Both the position numbers and the translations under genes were made by a program. The notes under the pieces were generated by a model, which saw only the letters and a list, made by a program, of their open reading frames with translations, ran no database searches and was not told the DNA's origin. From positions 7,369,501 to 7,433,500 of the forward strand of contig JAKNDB010000068.1 of assembly GCA_024305405.1 (NCBI GenBank): a DNA stretch of 64,000 bases. The letters run 5' to 3'. Positions 13,219-25,800 of this stretch are shown here, one piece after another. Positions within the stretch are counted from its first letter, which is position 1. Each line of letters opens with the position of its first letter. Source of the stretch: Dirofilaria immitis. Taxonomy: Eukaryota > Nematoda > Chromadorea > Rhabditida > Onchocercidae.

Positions 13219-14214
13219 GCTCTTTGAAAGAAAAGAGTAAGTTCATTTAATTTTACTAGTGTAGTATGGAAACTTTAGCCAGACATAGCTATTCATATTA
13301 TGTACTTCGTTACTTCGGAATTTCATTTAATTCAAATTCAATGGCAATATTCCACTCATCCTCCCAAGCAATCCGACCTTCAGCTTGCCCCTAAATAACC
13401 CAAATCCTTCCCTGCCGTTTCCAGCTTCACTACCATCCTACAATCGCAACAATACGATAGAACCGGCATGTCTAGAAGGACTAAAGGGATCATTAGCAAA
13501 CTGCAGAAATATAATGAATTTCCGAGAGATTTAGACGGTGACGTGGGATGTAGCCAATATAAGACGAGAAACTGTCCTACAAAAGAACAATGTTAAGATA
13601 ATGATTTTTTTCTCATTAAAATTTGAGAAGCCATGAGTTTACATTATAAGTTGAAATGTTGGAAGAGTCTTAATCGCAAAATCTTAATTCTGAAGTCATT
13701 TGATTCAGCTTTATTTAAATCTAAACATTGCCCACAGGAACCGTATGAACAGTGACTAGTAGTTTTGACTCAAATTTAAAGATTTGTTAGCCCACCCTTT
13801 TGAATTTTCACTTTTTAAAGTGCCAGATTGCGCTTGATACCATAAAAATCATTCCGTCATCGGATGCTGTCTTTTTTGATTCCAGTATGGAAGAGGAAGG
13901 AATGAAGAAACTTTTTTGCAAATTCCTTATCTTAAAGTGGTTTTATACGTAATCAGCAAACAGTAAAACTATATAATATGTAGAATCATATACAGCTAAG
14001 ATTATTAAAATATGAGCCTTTAAGTAATACTTTATTTCCTAAGAAGTTTTCAGTAGCATTTACTTGACTGGCAAATCACTAGGATTGTCACGTAAATTGA
14101 AAATAAATTAAACTACGATCACATTATGTAGGTTGCTGCATTGTTGTGCGGTTCATTTCTGATAACGTTGCTTACTACGAATCCATAAGATTCAAGTAGT
14201 GACAGTTTTATGTA
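13219..14214. other. Divergent intergenic region between SPOUT1 and the unknown plus-strand gene
   Basis: About 1 kb between divergent genes. It contains a locally C-rich, GC-richer stretch (13360-13490) upstream of SPOUT1 that stands out from the AT-rich background and is a plausible promoter region. No ORF with splice support was found. Confidence 0.4.
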
Positions 14215-15578
14215 ATGATGAATACGCCCCCACACATGAGCAATGATCGCTTTATGTGGACTTCTGATGAACCGGATGTGGAACTCATTGAACCTAAAAT
14301 TTTAGCATCGGTCGATAAGAATTGGCTCACTTTCACTTTACAGGTTTCTTATGCTTCATTCTTTTTGATACTAAACTTCTTAGGAAGTACTAAATCCTAG
14401 TCGCCCTTTCCTTTAAACGTTCTTTGCTTACAGCATGAGCGATAAGCGATGGATGAACTAATTGTGATCTTCTGAAAAGCTATGAAGTTAAATAATTTCA
14501 TGCAGATTATGATGGTGTTCACCACACACTGTTTACCTTTGAAAATTTTTGTTTTAAAATTGAATAGTTACAATCTATAAATTCAAAGAGACGAAGGATG
14601 TTTAGAAAGATTGCCCTCCGCAGTTTCATAGTTTCACATTATACAACCACGGCGATCACGCTTTTGCATTCAGCATTTCGACAAGCGACAACTATGCGTA
14701 TTTTGTATCACAGGTTTTCTAAAAATTGCTAAAATTTGTGCAGCAAATTTTTCATTAGTTTGTTGTTGACAATACAGAGCTTCAGGAAAATAGTTATCAC
14801 CATGTTTTCAACGATAAAGCTAATTTCTCCAGATCTTTTTCGAATATAAAGGACTGAACCTAATTATTTCTTTTAAATATCTTATTCCCGGTTCCGATAT
14901 TTCCAAATCATCTTCCTAGGTACATGGTATAGTGTTTGGTCGCCAATTGCATGCTTTGCCATTTGTGCGAACTACTAATTCGATAACGATAACTATATAT
15001 CGTAGACCTACGAATGCCTTCAAAGTGGACGAAGACTATCCATACATAAAAAGAACTTCGTTGTCTGTTCTATCATTCGTATTTCTTTTTCATTCTTTAT
15101 TTCTTATTTGTAACAATCCGCACAAATTGTTGATAGTATCTTCCTCTCATTGTTTATTTGTTGCAGTCCTCGAAAAGATCGCTTATTTATCTATTTGGCA
15201 CCAGTTTTTCACTGGAAAACCCAGCCGGTATCCATATTCAATCACACAATGCCCTATGAAAAATTAAGAATTTGTTTGAATTATACAGCTCAGAATATTT
15301 GCGAAGGATGTAAGTTTCATTTATTGAAAAATTTACATTTGTTTTATAATTTATTCAAAATTATCTGAAAGCCAAATTTGAGTTAGCACAACACTTTTAG
15401 AATAAAAGAAGAAAATTCACTTTAATCTTTTAGAATAAAAGAAGAAAATTCAAATTATCTTTTTAAACGCATGTTATTTTGAAGAATGTTTTCCAAGTTT
15501 TCAGTGAATTTCTCATTGCAAGAACGACATAATGGATGGAATACATGGCAATCACTTCTTCAGAAACTTCGAAGATGA
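14215..15578 (+). CDS. Unrecognised small protein, five exons (about 170 aa)
   Basis: Exons 14215-14343, 14674-14713, 14933-15059, 15167-15309 and 15505-15578 have GT donors and AG acceptors, and their phases agree at every junction (0,1,2,1). They end at TGA 15576-15578 with no frame slip needed. The product starts MMNTPPHMSNDRFMWTSDEP (Met/Asp-rich), has a middle with GRQLHALPFVRTTNS and YRRPTNAFKVDEDYPYIKR, then DRLFIYLAPVFHW, and ends NTWQSLLQKLRR. No signal peptide or clear membrane segment is visible. Exon 2 is only 40 nt and is the least certain. It is convergent with the PP1-like gene (stop codons about 100 bp apart). I do not recognise the family. Confidence 0.5.
15395..15452. repeat. 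25-bp direct repeat, two copies
   Basis: ttttagaataaaagaagaaa... occurs at 15395-15419 and again at 15428-15452, separated by 8 bases, in the last intron of the small plus-strand gene. Confidence 0.85.
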
Positions 15579-15681
15579 TATTTTAAAATATTTGTAGGAG
15601 ATATAATACAAAAAAAAAATTTATTTGAAATTCAAAATTAAGTAGCATTTTGTATGCAGTTGTATAAAGTTTTGTGTGCAG

Positions 15682-18323
15682 TTACTCAAATTTTTCCTTA
15701 TGTTTCATCGCCATGCGAACTGCTCTTGCCGTTGGCTTAAATACCTGGAATCATGTTCTTTAACTTGCATTTAGGATATAGAGCCATTTCGGTATTCATT
15801 ATTTGGACAACGGAATATTTATATTTGCAGAGCGCCACGTTAGCTAATAGTACTGTGTTGATTATCAAAAATGTAAAAGAAAATTGTTGATGATATGATT
15901 CCTATTTATATTTTTGTACATTTCATATGATCCCTTCTTGATGGTACGCTCAGTTTACTAAAATAATTGATAAATCTACATGAAATGAACAGATGAGGTC
16001 TTCTGATACATTCATCGCTGCAGCTGCATTATCAAATTCTCCACAGTAATGTGGTGCTGAAAATATAGTCACCAAACGACGATTTCCAAAAACTCGTACC
16101 CGTCTTGCACTACCTGGATAGAAGTTCATTATATTCTTTCGGAAAATTTTTTGGAATTTAATTTATCGAATTAAATAAACCTGATGTGCACGGGCGACTA
16201 AGTCGATTTTTAGTCTTTCGCATATGTTTGTCAGAACATCAACGCCGAAAACAAATGAAATTCCTCGGCTATTCGGTTGCCAACCTTGCACTCCTTCGTC
16301 TGGATCCGACCTAAACCGTGCTAAAATCCTTGATAATTTTCAAAATTATTTCATTGTAATTGGGATGGCTGCTAATAAGAGATAAGAAGAATAATGTTCC
16401 TAATCTTATTTCAATTATTGAAATCACGGCTTGATCTCTAAAACGAGCTAAAAACGGCCTAGAATAATTGAGTTTGAAATGTTTGATAGAACCTTGTTAT
16501 GTCAATTATTTGGAACTTAGTAATACGATTTTATGAAGACTTTGCTCTTAAAATAAAGCGTGGTTTTTTTCCGGATTTATCTTCGAAGCATACCAAAGAA
16601 TATCAAGTTCCATGGAGGTCGGTTGTGGGTCTGATGGACGTTCTATGTTTCGTAGCGAATCCAAATCATTCAATTTTGGTGATAGTCCACCATGCATGCA
16701 CAAGATTTTTTCAGCTATGCAAGCGGCATATGGTAAGTAATTGAATGCATCCTATAATCACATTTATTTCACTACTTGAGTGATCCCTCACTTTCGGTAT
16801 TATATACTATGTAAAAATCTATTTATATAATTCGAAGGTTAAATTTCAAACGATATTAAATTTTGATCGGAATTCAGTTATAGAAATGCTGAATTTAACA
16901 TTTTCAGACATCAAATTTGGAATTTATTGTTCTTTCTTCCATGATAACTACTCTTATAAACGCTGGATCGGTACCTGAAATACTTCCCAAAGACGAACAG
17001 AATGATAACGACGATTAATTTCTTCATAGAACCCATACACTCGATTAATTCCAGCGCATTCATGGTTTCCTGCAAATTGTCATATTACATTTTAAAAACT
17101 ATATTACAAGTAAAATGGTATTGAGTATTTAAAATTTCAAACTATATCGAAACTTGTAAAGTTTTTTAAATCAGTTGAAGCTTTTCAAAAACATCAAATT
17201 TTTTTATTGCAGTTGCAAAAAAAGAAAATTGCCAAGAAATAGTTCCAAGAGAGATATCTCATATAATTTAATCATAATTGCTATAGGAAAAAATTCAATA
17301 AATACCTCTTAATAGAAAGAAATTCTCAGGATATTTAATTTTGAAACAGAAAAGAAGACACACAGTTTCAATCGATTGCTTGCCACGATCTACATAATCA
17401 CCAAGGAATAAATAGTTTGCTTCTGGTGGAAAACCGCATTTGTCAAAAATCCGAAGCATATCACTGTACTATAATGCTACATAGTGAAACTATCATATCA
17501 TTGTGCTTTGAAAGCAAAATGAGTCATTAATCCTGTGGAGTTATTTTAGAAATGTCTACTGTTATACTAATACATCAATTTAAGCTAATTGGCATTGTTT
17601 GAATGAATTTTTTTTTGGTTATGAAGATGTAGGTGCACATTCTTCTGTATTTCCGTTTGGTATCAGTGACCGTTGATGAACTATTCTTGAATTGTATGTT
17701 TTAATCGATTATCCTAGAATTTTAAAAATTTGCTTCTATTTGACAAATTCAACACATTTCATACGCACATATCGCATTTCATTTTCATTCATTTGCATGC
17801 GTAGTAATAATGGGATGGTTATATTTTCAGTTCCTTTTTGAAATGAAAACTTTTTCAAAGACATAGTAAATACACTTAGGTCGTATGGTAATGTTGCATA
17901 TTCCTACTTTATCGAAAAGTGTGTAAATAAAATAATGAGAAAAAAAGCAAAGAGAAAATCAAATTTGGCTGTGTGGTAATTCGAAATAATAATTTAAATT
18001 ATTGTTTATGATAAATGGAAAGTATTGATGTTTAGCTTGCCATCAAAATTTCTCTTTGCAGCTAGTCGCTGATACATTTGAGCTTTTATCCATTTGTGCA
18101 AGAAGGAAGTAAAGGTTTCTAAATACTACGTTCATGTTCATATCGTAACAACTGGCTATAATGTCTCAACAAATCGTTTAGTTAAATTTTAGAAGAGAAG
18201 TGAGACCTGTCCGTGTATGTCACCACAAACAATCACTGGTGCATTGATTTCAGCAAAGGTACTTTGATTTTGTAATACTGCTTTAGTATCTTGGAGTAAT
18301 CTTATTAGTTCCTCCTCTTTTAC
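15682..18323 (-). CDS. PP1-like serine/threonine protein phosphatase (5' exon unresolved)
   Basis: PPP-family metallophosphatase. Core motifs in order: CGDIHGQ (exon 18211-18323), GDYVDRGKQ and the start of LLRG (17312-17470), GNHECAG (about 16975-17070), MHGGLSP (about 16602-16753), GVQGW...GISFVFG and RAHQ (about 16181-16318), [11 protein letters not shown] (about 15980-16118), and C-terminal VFKPTARAV...KEKFE with stop at 15682. All metal and phosphate ligands of the family are present. It differs from canonical PP1 in the acidic linker before VQGW and has SAPHYC instead of SAPNYC. That fits the divergent, often sperm-enriched PP1 paralogues that nematodes have expanded. A frame slip lies at the A run 16088-16092. 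The N-terminal ~25 residues must come from an exon in 18.4-19.2 kb; a candidate ATG lies near 19120 but its frame is interrupted. Confidence 0.87.
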
Positions 18324-19301
18324 CTGCAGTTTAAGCTCACTTTTGAATTGAAATTTTATTTTGTTTATTTTTAGAAGAAAACTGACATCACATGGAAATA
18401 TGGAAATAAGGGAGGAGAAGGAGAGAGAGAACTGGGTCGTTTGTCCTTCTTAATCATTTATTTTATCTGATCAGTTGTTTTAATTTTCAGGAAAACTATT
18501 CTTTACTAAAAACATTTTCGTTATAAAATCTGACCCTGAACGTAACGTAAAACAACAACAGCTGTTGGTTAGTGTGAAAAGAGGAAAGCAGATAGTCTCA
18601 GAATTTTTGAGCAAAAGTAAAAAAATTATTGTATAAGGCCAGAAGTTATAAATTATGGACAGTTTTCTGCCAATGAATAAACTAAAAGTTTGGTCTGATA
18701 ACTGAGGCCTTGAAATTTTGTAAAGAGATTAACGTATGGCTGCTCAAAGGTTTCTATGGTCAAAATTGAAACTGACTATGCTTTTCAGATGTGTTCCTTT
18801 TGTAGGCCAACATTTAGTAAGCGAATACTTAAATCATGAATATATGATAGTCGTAACTTCGTATCCCTGGCGGATTTTTCCAATTTACTCTCCTAAAAGC
18901 AATGCAAGATATGCGAATTATAGGGATATATGTAGTTGGTTAGAATATTTGAAAAAAAGAGAATGAAAAATAGAATTTCTGAAAATTACGAAATGGTATG
19001 TACAACTTCATGTGATGGCATAAAAAATGTTAGCATAATCTTCAACAGCATTCATAAAATTTTATACGATACATAAGCAGTATGTAGAGATTCTTCATCG
19101 TTGCCTTTATCTTTTCCCATGAAGTAGTAATTGATTAATCATCCAGAAAGGATAAAAATGCCATTCACTAATAATACTGACTTGTGAAATAAACCGCTGC
19201 TCTAATTTTTAGTTCTTTCATTCTCGTTTTACAAAATTTGCATTTTATTTGTTACAAATGGAAAAAAATGAAAAAGAGCAATTAATTAATCTTTACTATA
19301 G

Positions 19302-22300
19302 CTATAATAGCAGACGCATTGTATATGTGCTCACAAAATGATAGCAATTAAATGTCGCTAGAATTGTAGAATCGATTTTTCTTCATTTTGATACAAAACT
19401 TACTAGCTTTTTCCAAGAGAGGCATGACGCAGAAATATGTTGGATTATTAAATGCATCTGAATTCCATTTCAGAATAGTATGTTGAAGCATTTTATTGCC
19501 ACTGTGATCAATTCTTGCAATTAATAACTATATGAGATACAAGAAAACAATGAATGCTATTTTGGAAGTAAACAGCCTTCAGTATCTTTTTTACTGGTTG
19601 TAGAAATAATCATCGCAGTTGAACTGAAAAGATATTTTAAAGTTCAAAGCATTTATAACAACATTAAAACTAGTGAAAACAAAAAACCATCTTCTATTTC
19701 GCATGTATTTTCCTCCATTTCTATTGATACTGTCATCTCCATCTTAATTTTGCAATATTTAGCAGCTATTTTTATGCAAAAAAATTTTTAAGAGCATCAC
19801 TCAGTATATGAATAAAGCTTTCGGTTGTCAAAGCATTTATATTAAGGATTGTAAATAAAGGCAAGGGAATCTGAACCAAGAAATGCGCTTGAATTTATAA
19901 AGTTGAGAGACAGATGTGAATACCTCATATCGTTCCTCAAAAGCAGCCCAATTCTCCTCCACATCTGTATCACTGAAATCAGATACACTTTTGTCGTATA
20001 AAGAATTGCAGCTTCGACAACGTCCCAGTTTTTCTATGTGGGCAAATGGTATCAACTGAAAAATTTTAATGCGCAAAAATCTTTCGTTTAACTTAATTCA
20101 ATTGCACAGAATCAAAAAATTAAGTTGAACTTGCAGATAAAATAAAATTTGAAATTTAAAAAGGAAAAATTTGAACTGAAAAATATAAAGTAATAACAAA
20201 TAAGCACAATAATGGATAGCAGCAGTTATTTGTTTCATCTGTAAGTCTTTTCTTTGCGCTTTTGGCGAATCCATTATTCCATTCTTCAATTTAAAAAAGA
20301 CTCACCTTCTTCAGTGCAACATCATCCCAATTAATGCTTTTGAAAAAGGATGACATTTGATCTGTGCGAATGTATTCATTCTTCGTTCTATGTTTACACT
20401 CAATAACTGCAAAATGTATCTAATTGCGTAAATTAATGTTTTTGATTTACATTATTAAATATACTATGCAACACTAAATATTACCTTATTGAAAAGATCA
20501 GCCAACATTGGTTCGCAACTAGGAGTACTGTAATTATCATATCTATAATGAATGATAACATCAAATGTTAATTCGAGCAGAGTACTTTGAACAATTGAAG
20601 AGGCAGTTAAATTTGAACAATTTATTAAAAGAAAAGAGAACAATAATTTTAAACATTTGCTAGTAAAATGATTACCTAAGTTCAATATGCGAATTGACAT
20701 CGCAATTTGGAAATGGATAATTATTTGTATTCAAGACATGAAGAAGTACTCCGTAAGACCACCAATCCACCTCTCTACCATAAAATTTCTCTTTGGCTAT
20801 TTCAGGAGCCATGTACTATAATTCAAAACTAATAAATGTAATTCATTTGAATGTCCTTCCATTTTTCCTTCCTTTTTCTTAAATATCAATGAATTCAAGC
20901 AGAATGCTGAAGAATTGAATGAATTGATTACTTATTTTATTTTATTACTCTATTATGTTAGTAAAATTAAATGGACCTGAAGTGTCCCGCATACTGTTCG
21001 CGTTCGTTCTCCATCAACAAGTTTTTTAGAGAAACCGAAATCAACAATCTGTATATGGCCGTCAAAATCGAGCACAATATTTTCCATTTTTAAGTCTCGA
21101 TAAGCTATATTGTTCTTGTGAATATAGTCTGAAAAGGCGATATTAGATAGAATATTGTTGAAGAAATAATTCTCTTCAATATATTTTTGGGTGCAGAGAA
21201 ATGAAAACAGGTGAATGTGAGATAATATTGAATAATGAAAAGTTGGGGAAAGTTAAATAACTTTAGATATGAAAATTGAAGTGGACGCAAAATCTATTAC
21301 TCGATCTAGTGGATCGATCATTAACAAATCATTTAATTGCTTATTCAAAAAGATCATTCTTTTTTCGATCTCTTTTTGAATTTTTAGCCAATTTTTCTTA
21401 AGTCAAATCGTGTGATACATATATATCAATGGGTTGTGACTGTCCCAAAATTAAGTTTTGTTAATGAGGAAACAACCTATAGCGAAAGCAATTTCGGCAC
21501 CATATATTCTTAAAGTATCTTCTGAGAAAGGTCCATAATCACGCCAGAGTATAAATAAATCCCCATAACCCAGTGCGTATTGAAGTACAGTGAAAAGATG
21601 TGTTCTCGACTGCCAGTTAGTATAATATTTCGCGATGAATACGTTTTTCGAGAGATTTCTCTAAAGAAAATAATAAACTATTGATTGTTAGGAGTGAAAG
21701 AAAATTACTGGAACAGATGATTATTTAATTTACATTTTTTTCTCTTTAATTGTCATAGTTTATATTTATAATTACATCGTTTTTTTGTTTCGTGATTTCC
21801 TTAGATTCGGATAGATAGTAGAATATTTGATATAATATAACTGGAAACTGTTAAAGATTTTTGCAAAAAAAGAAGAAAATTTGAACTATGGAAGCCATGT
21901 TTAGAATCTAAAACGTCTTCCTTACTTGTTCGATTAACCAATTATTTGTTAATTTTTCTAGCATTAGCTTGTTGCTTTTTAAAGCCCTTTTTCATTTTTC
22001 ATTGATAGAATTAGGAATCAATTTTAAATTAAAGTATTGAGAATAAGTTAAAAGGATTTTCGGTAATAACGCATGGACCTTTTTCTCAATTACTTCAATA
22101 GATCCAATTCAACCTTGCTTATTCCAATAAATTCTTAAATTTTTTATAATGATAATTATAACTACAATGTGAAAAAGGCTGAAAAGGCTGAAACATTGAA
22201 TTAATATCCGTCATCGGTAAAAAAGGTTGATATTTGACAAAAAAGAAAAAAAACAGGAAAACTAGTAGCATTGAGACAATACTTTTAATTTTGAAACGAA

Positions 22301-22813
22301 TATAAACTGACATGTATAGAAACTTCATCTTTGATTTGTTGGACTGCATTTTTGTCAAAATTTCGCTTTTTAACTGCTTTTTCATGGCAAATAAGAAGCT
22401 CCGATTGACTTTCAAACATACTCTGTACACTTCACTGAATGTACCTTTCCCAATGCAATTCAGAATCTGCAATTAGAAAAGTTAAATAAAAAGATCAAAA
22501 TGATTGCCAAAAGAAATAAATAATAACCTTTTAGCCGAACTCACTGAGAAATGAAGCAGTGATTGTAAATTAAAATATATATGCGGAAATGAAAGACATG
22601 AAATAAAATATATCATATCTATGAAATTGCGTGGAAATTAAAAATTAACCGTCATTCTCATCTTTAATATGTTATAATTAAAGAAATTAATAGTAACCAT
22701 ACCAAGAAATCTTTTTCTGTAATATTTGAATTATTTGGAAATTCCGGTAAAAAATTGCTTCCAACCATGGGATCGGCCAAATGCTTTTCCTGAGTAAGCC
22801 ATGACCAACTATT
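19302..22813 (-). CDS. AGC-type protein kinase, divergent (5' end unresolved)
   Basis: Serine/threonine kinase. The exon at about 22712-22813 precedes the glycine loop GKGTFSEVY and the lysine AMKK (about 22310-22467). Then come a mid-lobe exon with LGYGDLFIL (about 21479-21670), YRDLKMEN plus DFGFSKK and CGTLQ (about 20975-21128), YMAPEIAKEKFYGREVDWW (20676-20817), LLSVNIERR and KCHPFFKSINWDDV (about 20306-20407), and an AGC-like acidic tail SDFSDTDVEENW (19932-20055). The Y-R-D and D-W-W forms resemble PKA. The activation segment is unusual: CGTLQYMAPE where relatives have CGTPEYLAPE. Frame slips at 22349-22353 and 20343-20347. A phase-compatible tail follows in exons 19404-19527 and 19302-19357, with AATAAA about 50 bases beyond the stop. 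The alternative is read-through to a stop at 19837. It lies just upstream of the PP1-like gene on the same strand. Confidence 0.8.
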
Positions 22814-25800
22814 CTATAACTTCAAATATGTAATTTTTGAATCTAAATGTGCTTAAAATAATGATTTTTCATCCCGATACTTTGCTATATATATTTTGGC
22901 TCATTCCTTGCCTTGTCTTTTCTCATTGTCACTTCGAGTAGAAAAGTATTCTTTCAAAAAGAGACATGTAATAATGAAAAAGACACAAATGTAGTAACCA
23001 AACCTCGTTCGAATAGTCTGATGGCAAGAGATCGTAACGAATGTATCGATCACTTTTTCACTGGAACCATAAAGACATCTCTTTTAGAATATTGAAAATG
23101 TAAAGGAGAAGTAATATTATCGCTGATCCGGTTGCATAATCGTTGGGCCAATTTTTGAACAAATATCAAATTTAGTTTTTACCTAGGCAGCGACTGAGCA
23201 ACCTTCTTTTTAATCCTATAAATGTATGAAGAAAAGATAAACCGTAGAGAGAAAAGCAAGGGTTAATTTTAGTTTAGTCCATTCAGACTGAAATACTTTT
23301 GAAATCTTTCGAATGTGAGCACTCGTAACAATATGTTAATGTTTTATAGCTTATTAGTGTTGTAAACTTACCCGGTTAACAATTTTGAGTGGGAGTATTC
23401 TGAAAATTAGAATACTCACTAGAATGTCACATTGCTTCACACATTAATCAACATATGAACAACTCAACTATCATGATCATGCATTTCAATTGCATGTCGT
23501 TCATTGAAAAAACTACCTCGAAATCGAATATGTACTCTTCTATGGAAATTATAGAGTTGAAATAAGTAATAATGCAGTAGATTGAAGAAGTTTTGAATAG
23601 GTAGCATGTATGATGTTTCTTCTTCATTAAAATTTTGAAACTTGTCAGATTGATTTTCAGAAGAATAATAATTACAGCAAAAAAAAAAAAATATGTCATC
23701 AAGCTGAAAAACACATCGAAATGAGTATCTTTTTTGCGTGTTTTTTTTTTTTACAAATGTATCTTCAGAATATTTCGAATCAAGCAAGAATTTTGAGTAT
23801 TAAAGCTGATGAACATAAATGATCGAAAATCAACATTTCTTTCTACCATTGCTTCTCCCACACAGCAATCATTCGTTGAAATGCCACTGAGCAGAACACT
23901 TTCATATAAATAATCCGTATGATGAAAAGCGAAAGGCAATGAACCTTGAAAATTGCGAAGGAATAGAAAGTACTATTGCACTATTACTGGACGGATTGGC
24001 AGATGAACTGATGTTTACAAACAATATATCACTCAGATGATCCACAAAATAATAGCCGATTAAGAATCATGTTACACTCTTACTTAAAATTAATAAGTGA
24101 CTTAAAAAGTGTTCCGAACAAAATATGTCATAAGTTTATTTGTAAACGAGCAAACTCGGTAAAATAAAGATAAAGTTATCATTATGATTCTGTCAGAAAA
24201 CAGTCAATGAGAGAGATTTCGAAAGGATATATTATCAGAAGTTTTTTGAAGATTTGGGATCAAGTGTTTTCGAAAGGATTTTGATTAATTTGAAATAAAG
24301 AGCAAAATAATCTCATTTATAATGGACTGAGAAGTTGCAGAAAAAAACTTCGGATGCGGAATAGAAAAAATATTCTTCTGATGGACAAACAAGGATTGGT
24401 AGAATAAATTAGAAAGAAATAAATGAAAGATGGAAGCGGGAGAGAAAGGATGGAAGCGAAAAGTATTATAAATAATTACATTTCTAATTTTGTTTTACTT
24501 TTTCAAGTGCCTTCATCGATTAGAAAGAAACATTGTATGCTATGCGATGTCCGTAATTAGCTTTTCAGTCTATCAGATCGAAATTAATATGCGACAATGA
24601 TAAAATTATGTAAAAGTAAAACGGAAGGATAACACATCTTATCCTGAGAAAGAGCTTTTATGAAAGTTTCTGAGAGAATTTTATGCGGAAACTACCAAAA
24701 GTTTCCGCATAAACAGATTAAGGAAAATTCCCTATAAAAGTGAAGTGATATAAAAGTGAAGAGATGGTATAAAATTTGCAAGAAAATATTCAATAGGCAA
24801 ATTATTTATACATTAAATATTTACTTGCATCTTCTCAGCTTCTTTTGACAAAAAGTCATTTGAAAGCAACCAGAGATCAAAAATATTTCCAAATAAATAT
24901 TCTGAATCGTACTCGAATCGCCGGATTTATACAAAATATTAAAATTAAATACTATTTCGCTGAAGTTATGTCTTTCACAGACCGTTTGAAAACGATAAAA
25001 GAAAGTCAATTCTTTTTTGGAGACTAATACATCTGCTTAAATATAGTGTAGAAAATAGAGAGGTTTATATTTAGCATCTGGTAGATGGGAATAATCGATA
25101 TCGTTGTTTGTAATATCAATATAACAAATGTAAATGACTATCTTTGGAAAGACTCTTTTAATTAACAAATGATAACCTTTCTTCATTCGCAATTTCTAAC
25201 ATAGATGTAACGCAATTTGATTTTTCAGAATGCGATGATACCAAGAAATGTTTTAAAATAAGAAGTTTTATCAGAAACTTTAACAAGTGCCAAATTATTT
25301 TAATACGATATAGTGTTTGCATCAATTTTGCATCTAAAGAAAATAGGAATCGATATAATGAAATAATATGTTGGAAATATCTCACAGAAATAGACTTGTC
25401 GTTTATCAAAATAGTATTTTCAATGTGCTTTTAAAGATAAAAACAATAAAGGAAATATGTTGAAGCAATCAAAAAGAATTATCCAATTAGAGTAAAATGA
25501 AAACAATTAGCTACTTTTTCCAAAGAGTACTAATGATGAATTCAATAATTAAAAGTACAATATTTTGAATTATTTTAACAATTTGAATAATTCTATCGAT
25601 GGTCAAACTTTACAAAGATCTGTTTCAAAGAGTTGCGCTTTATCTTTTCTTTCGATAGATATACATAGATCAACTAAGTCATAGATATATCTGCATGCAT
25701 GTGAATAAAGTTTTGTAAAGTTTAACATTCCTCTCAGCATCTTTCAGTAGATATTGCACGTGTGTGAAATACAATGAAAGCAGTTTGAAAATAAAAATAA

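Noticed and set aside
16499..16744. 81-codon plus-strand ORF
   Set aside because: It is the antisense shadow of the PP1-like exon carrying MHGGLSP on the minus strand.
22119..22472. 117-codon kinase ORF taken at face value
   Set aside because: Only its first part, up to about AMKKQLKSEILTK, is coding; after the run at 22349-22353 the frame slips and then reads into an intron.
15682..22813. A single kinase-phosphatase fusion protein
   Set aside because: The kinase tail has an in-frame stop at 19302 followed by AATAAA, and no exon joins it in phase to the phosphatase.
24845..25027. 60-codon plus-strand ORF in the gene-poor region
   Set aside because: No donor/acceptor partners and an overlapping ORF on the other strand; consistent with chance.
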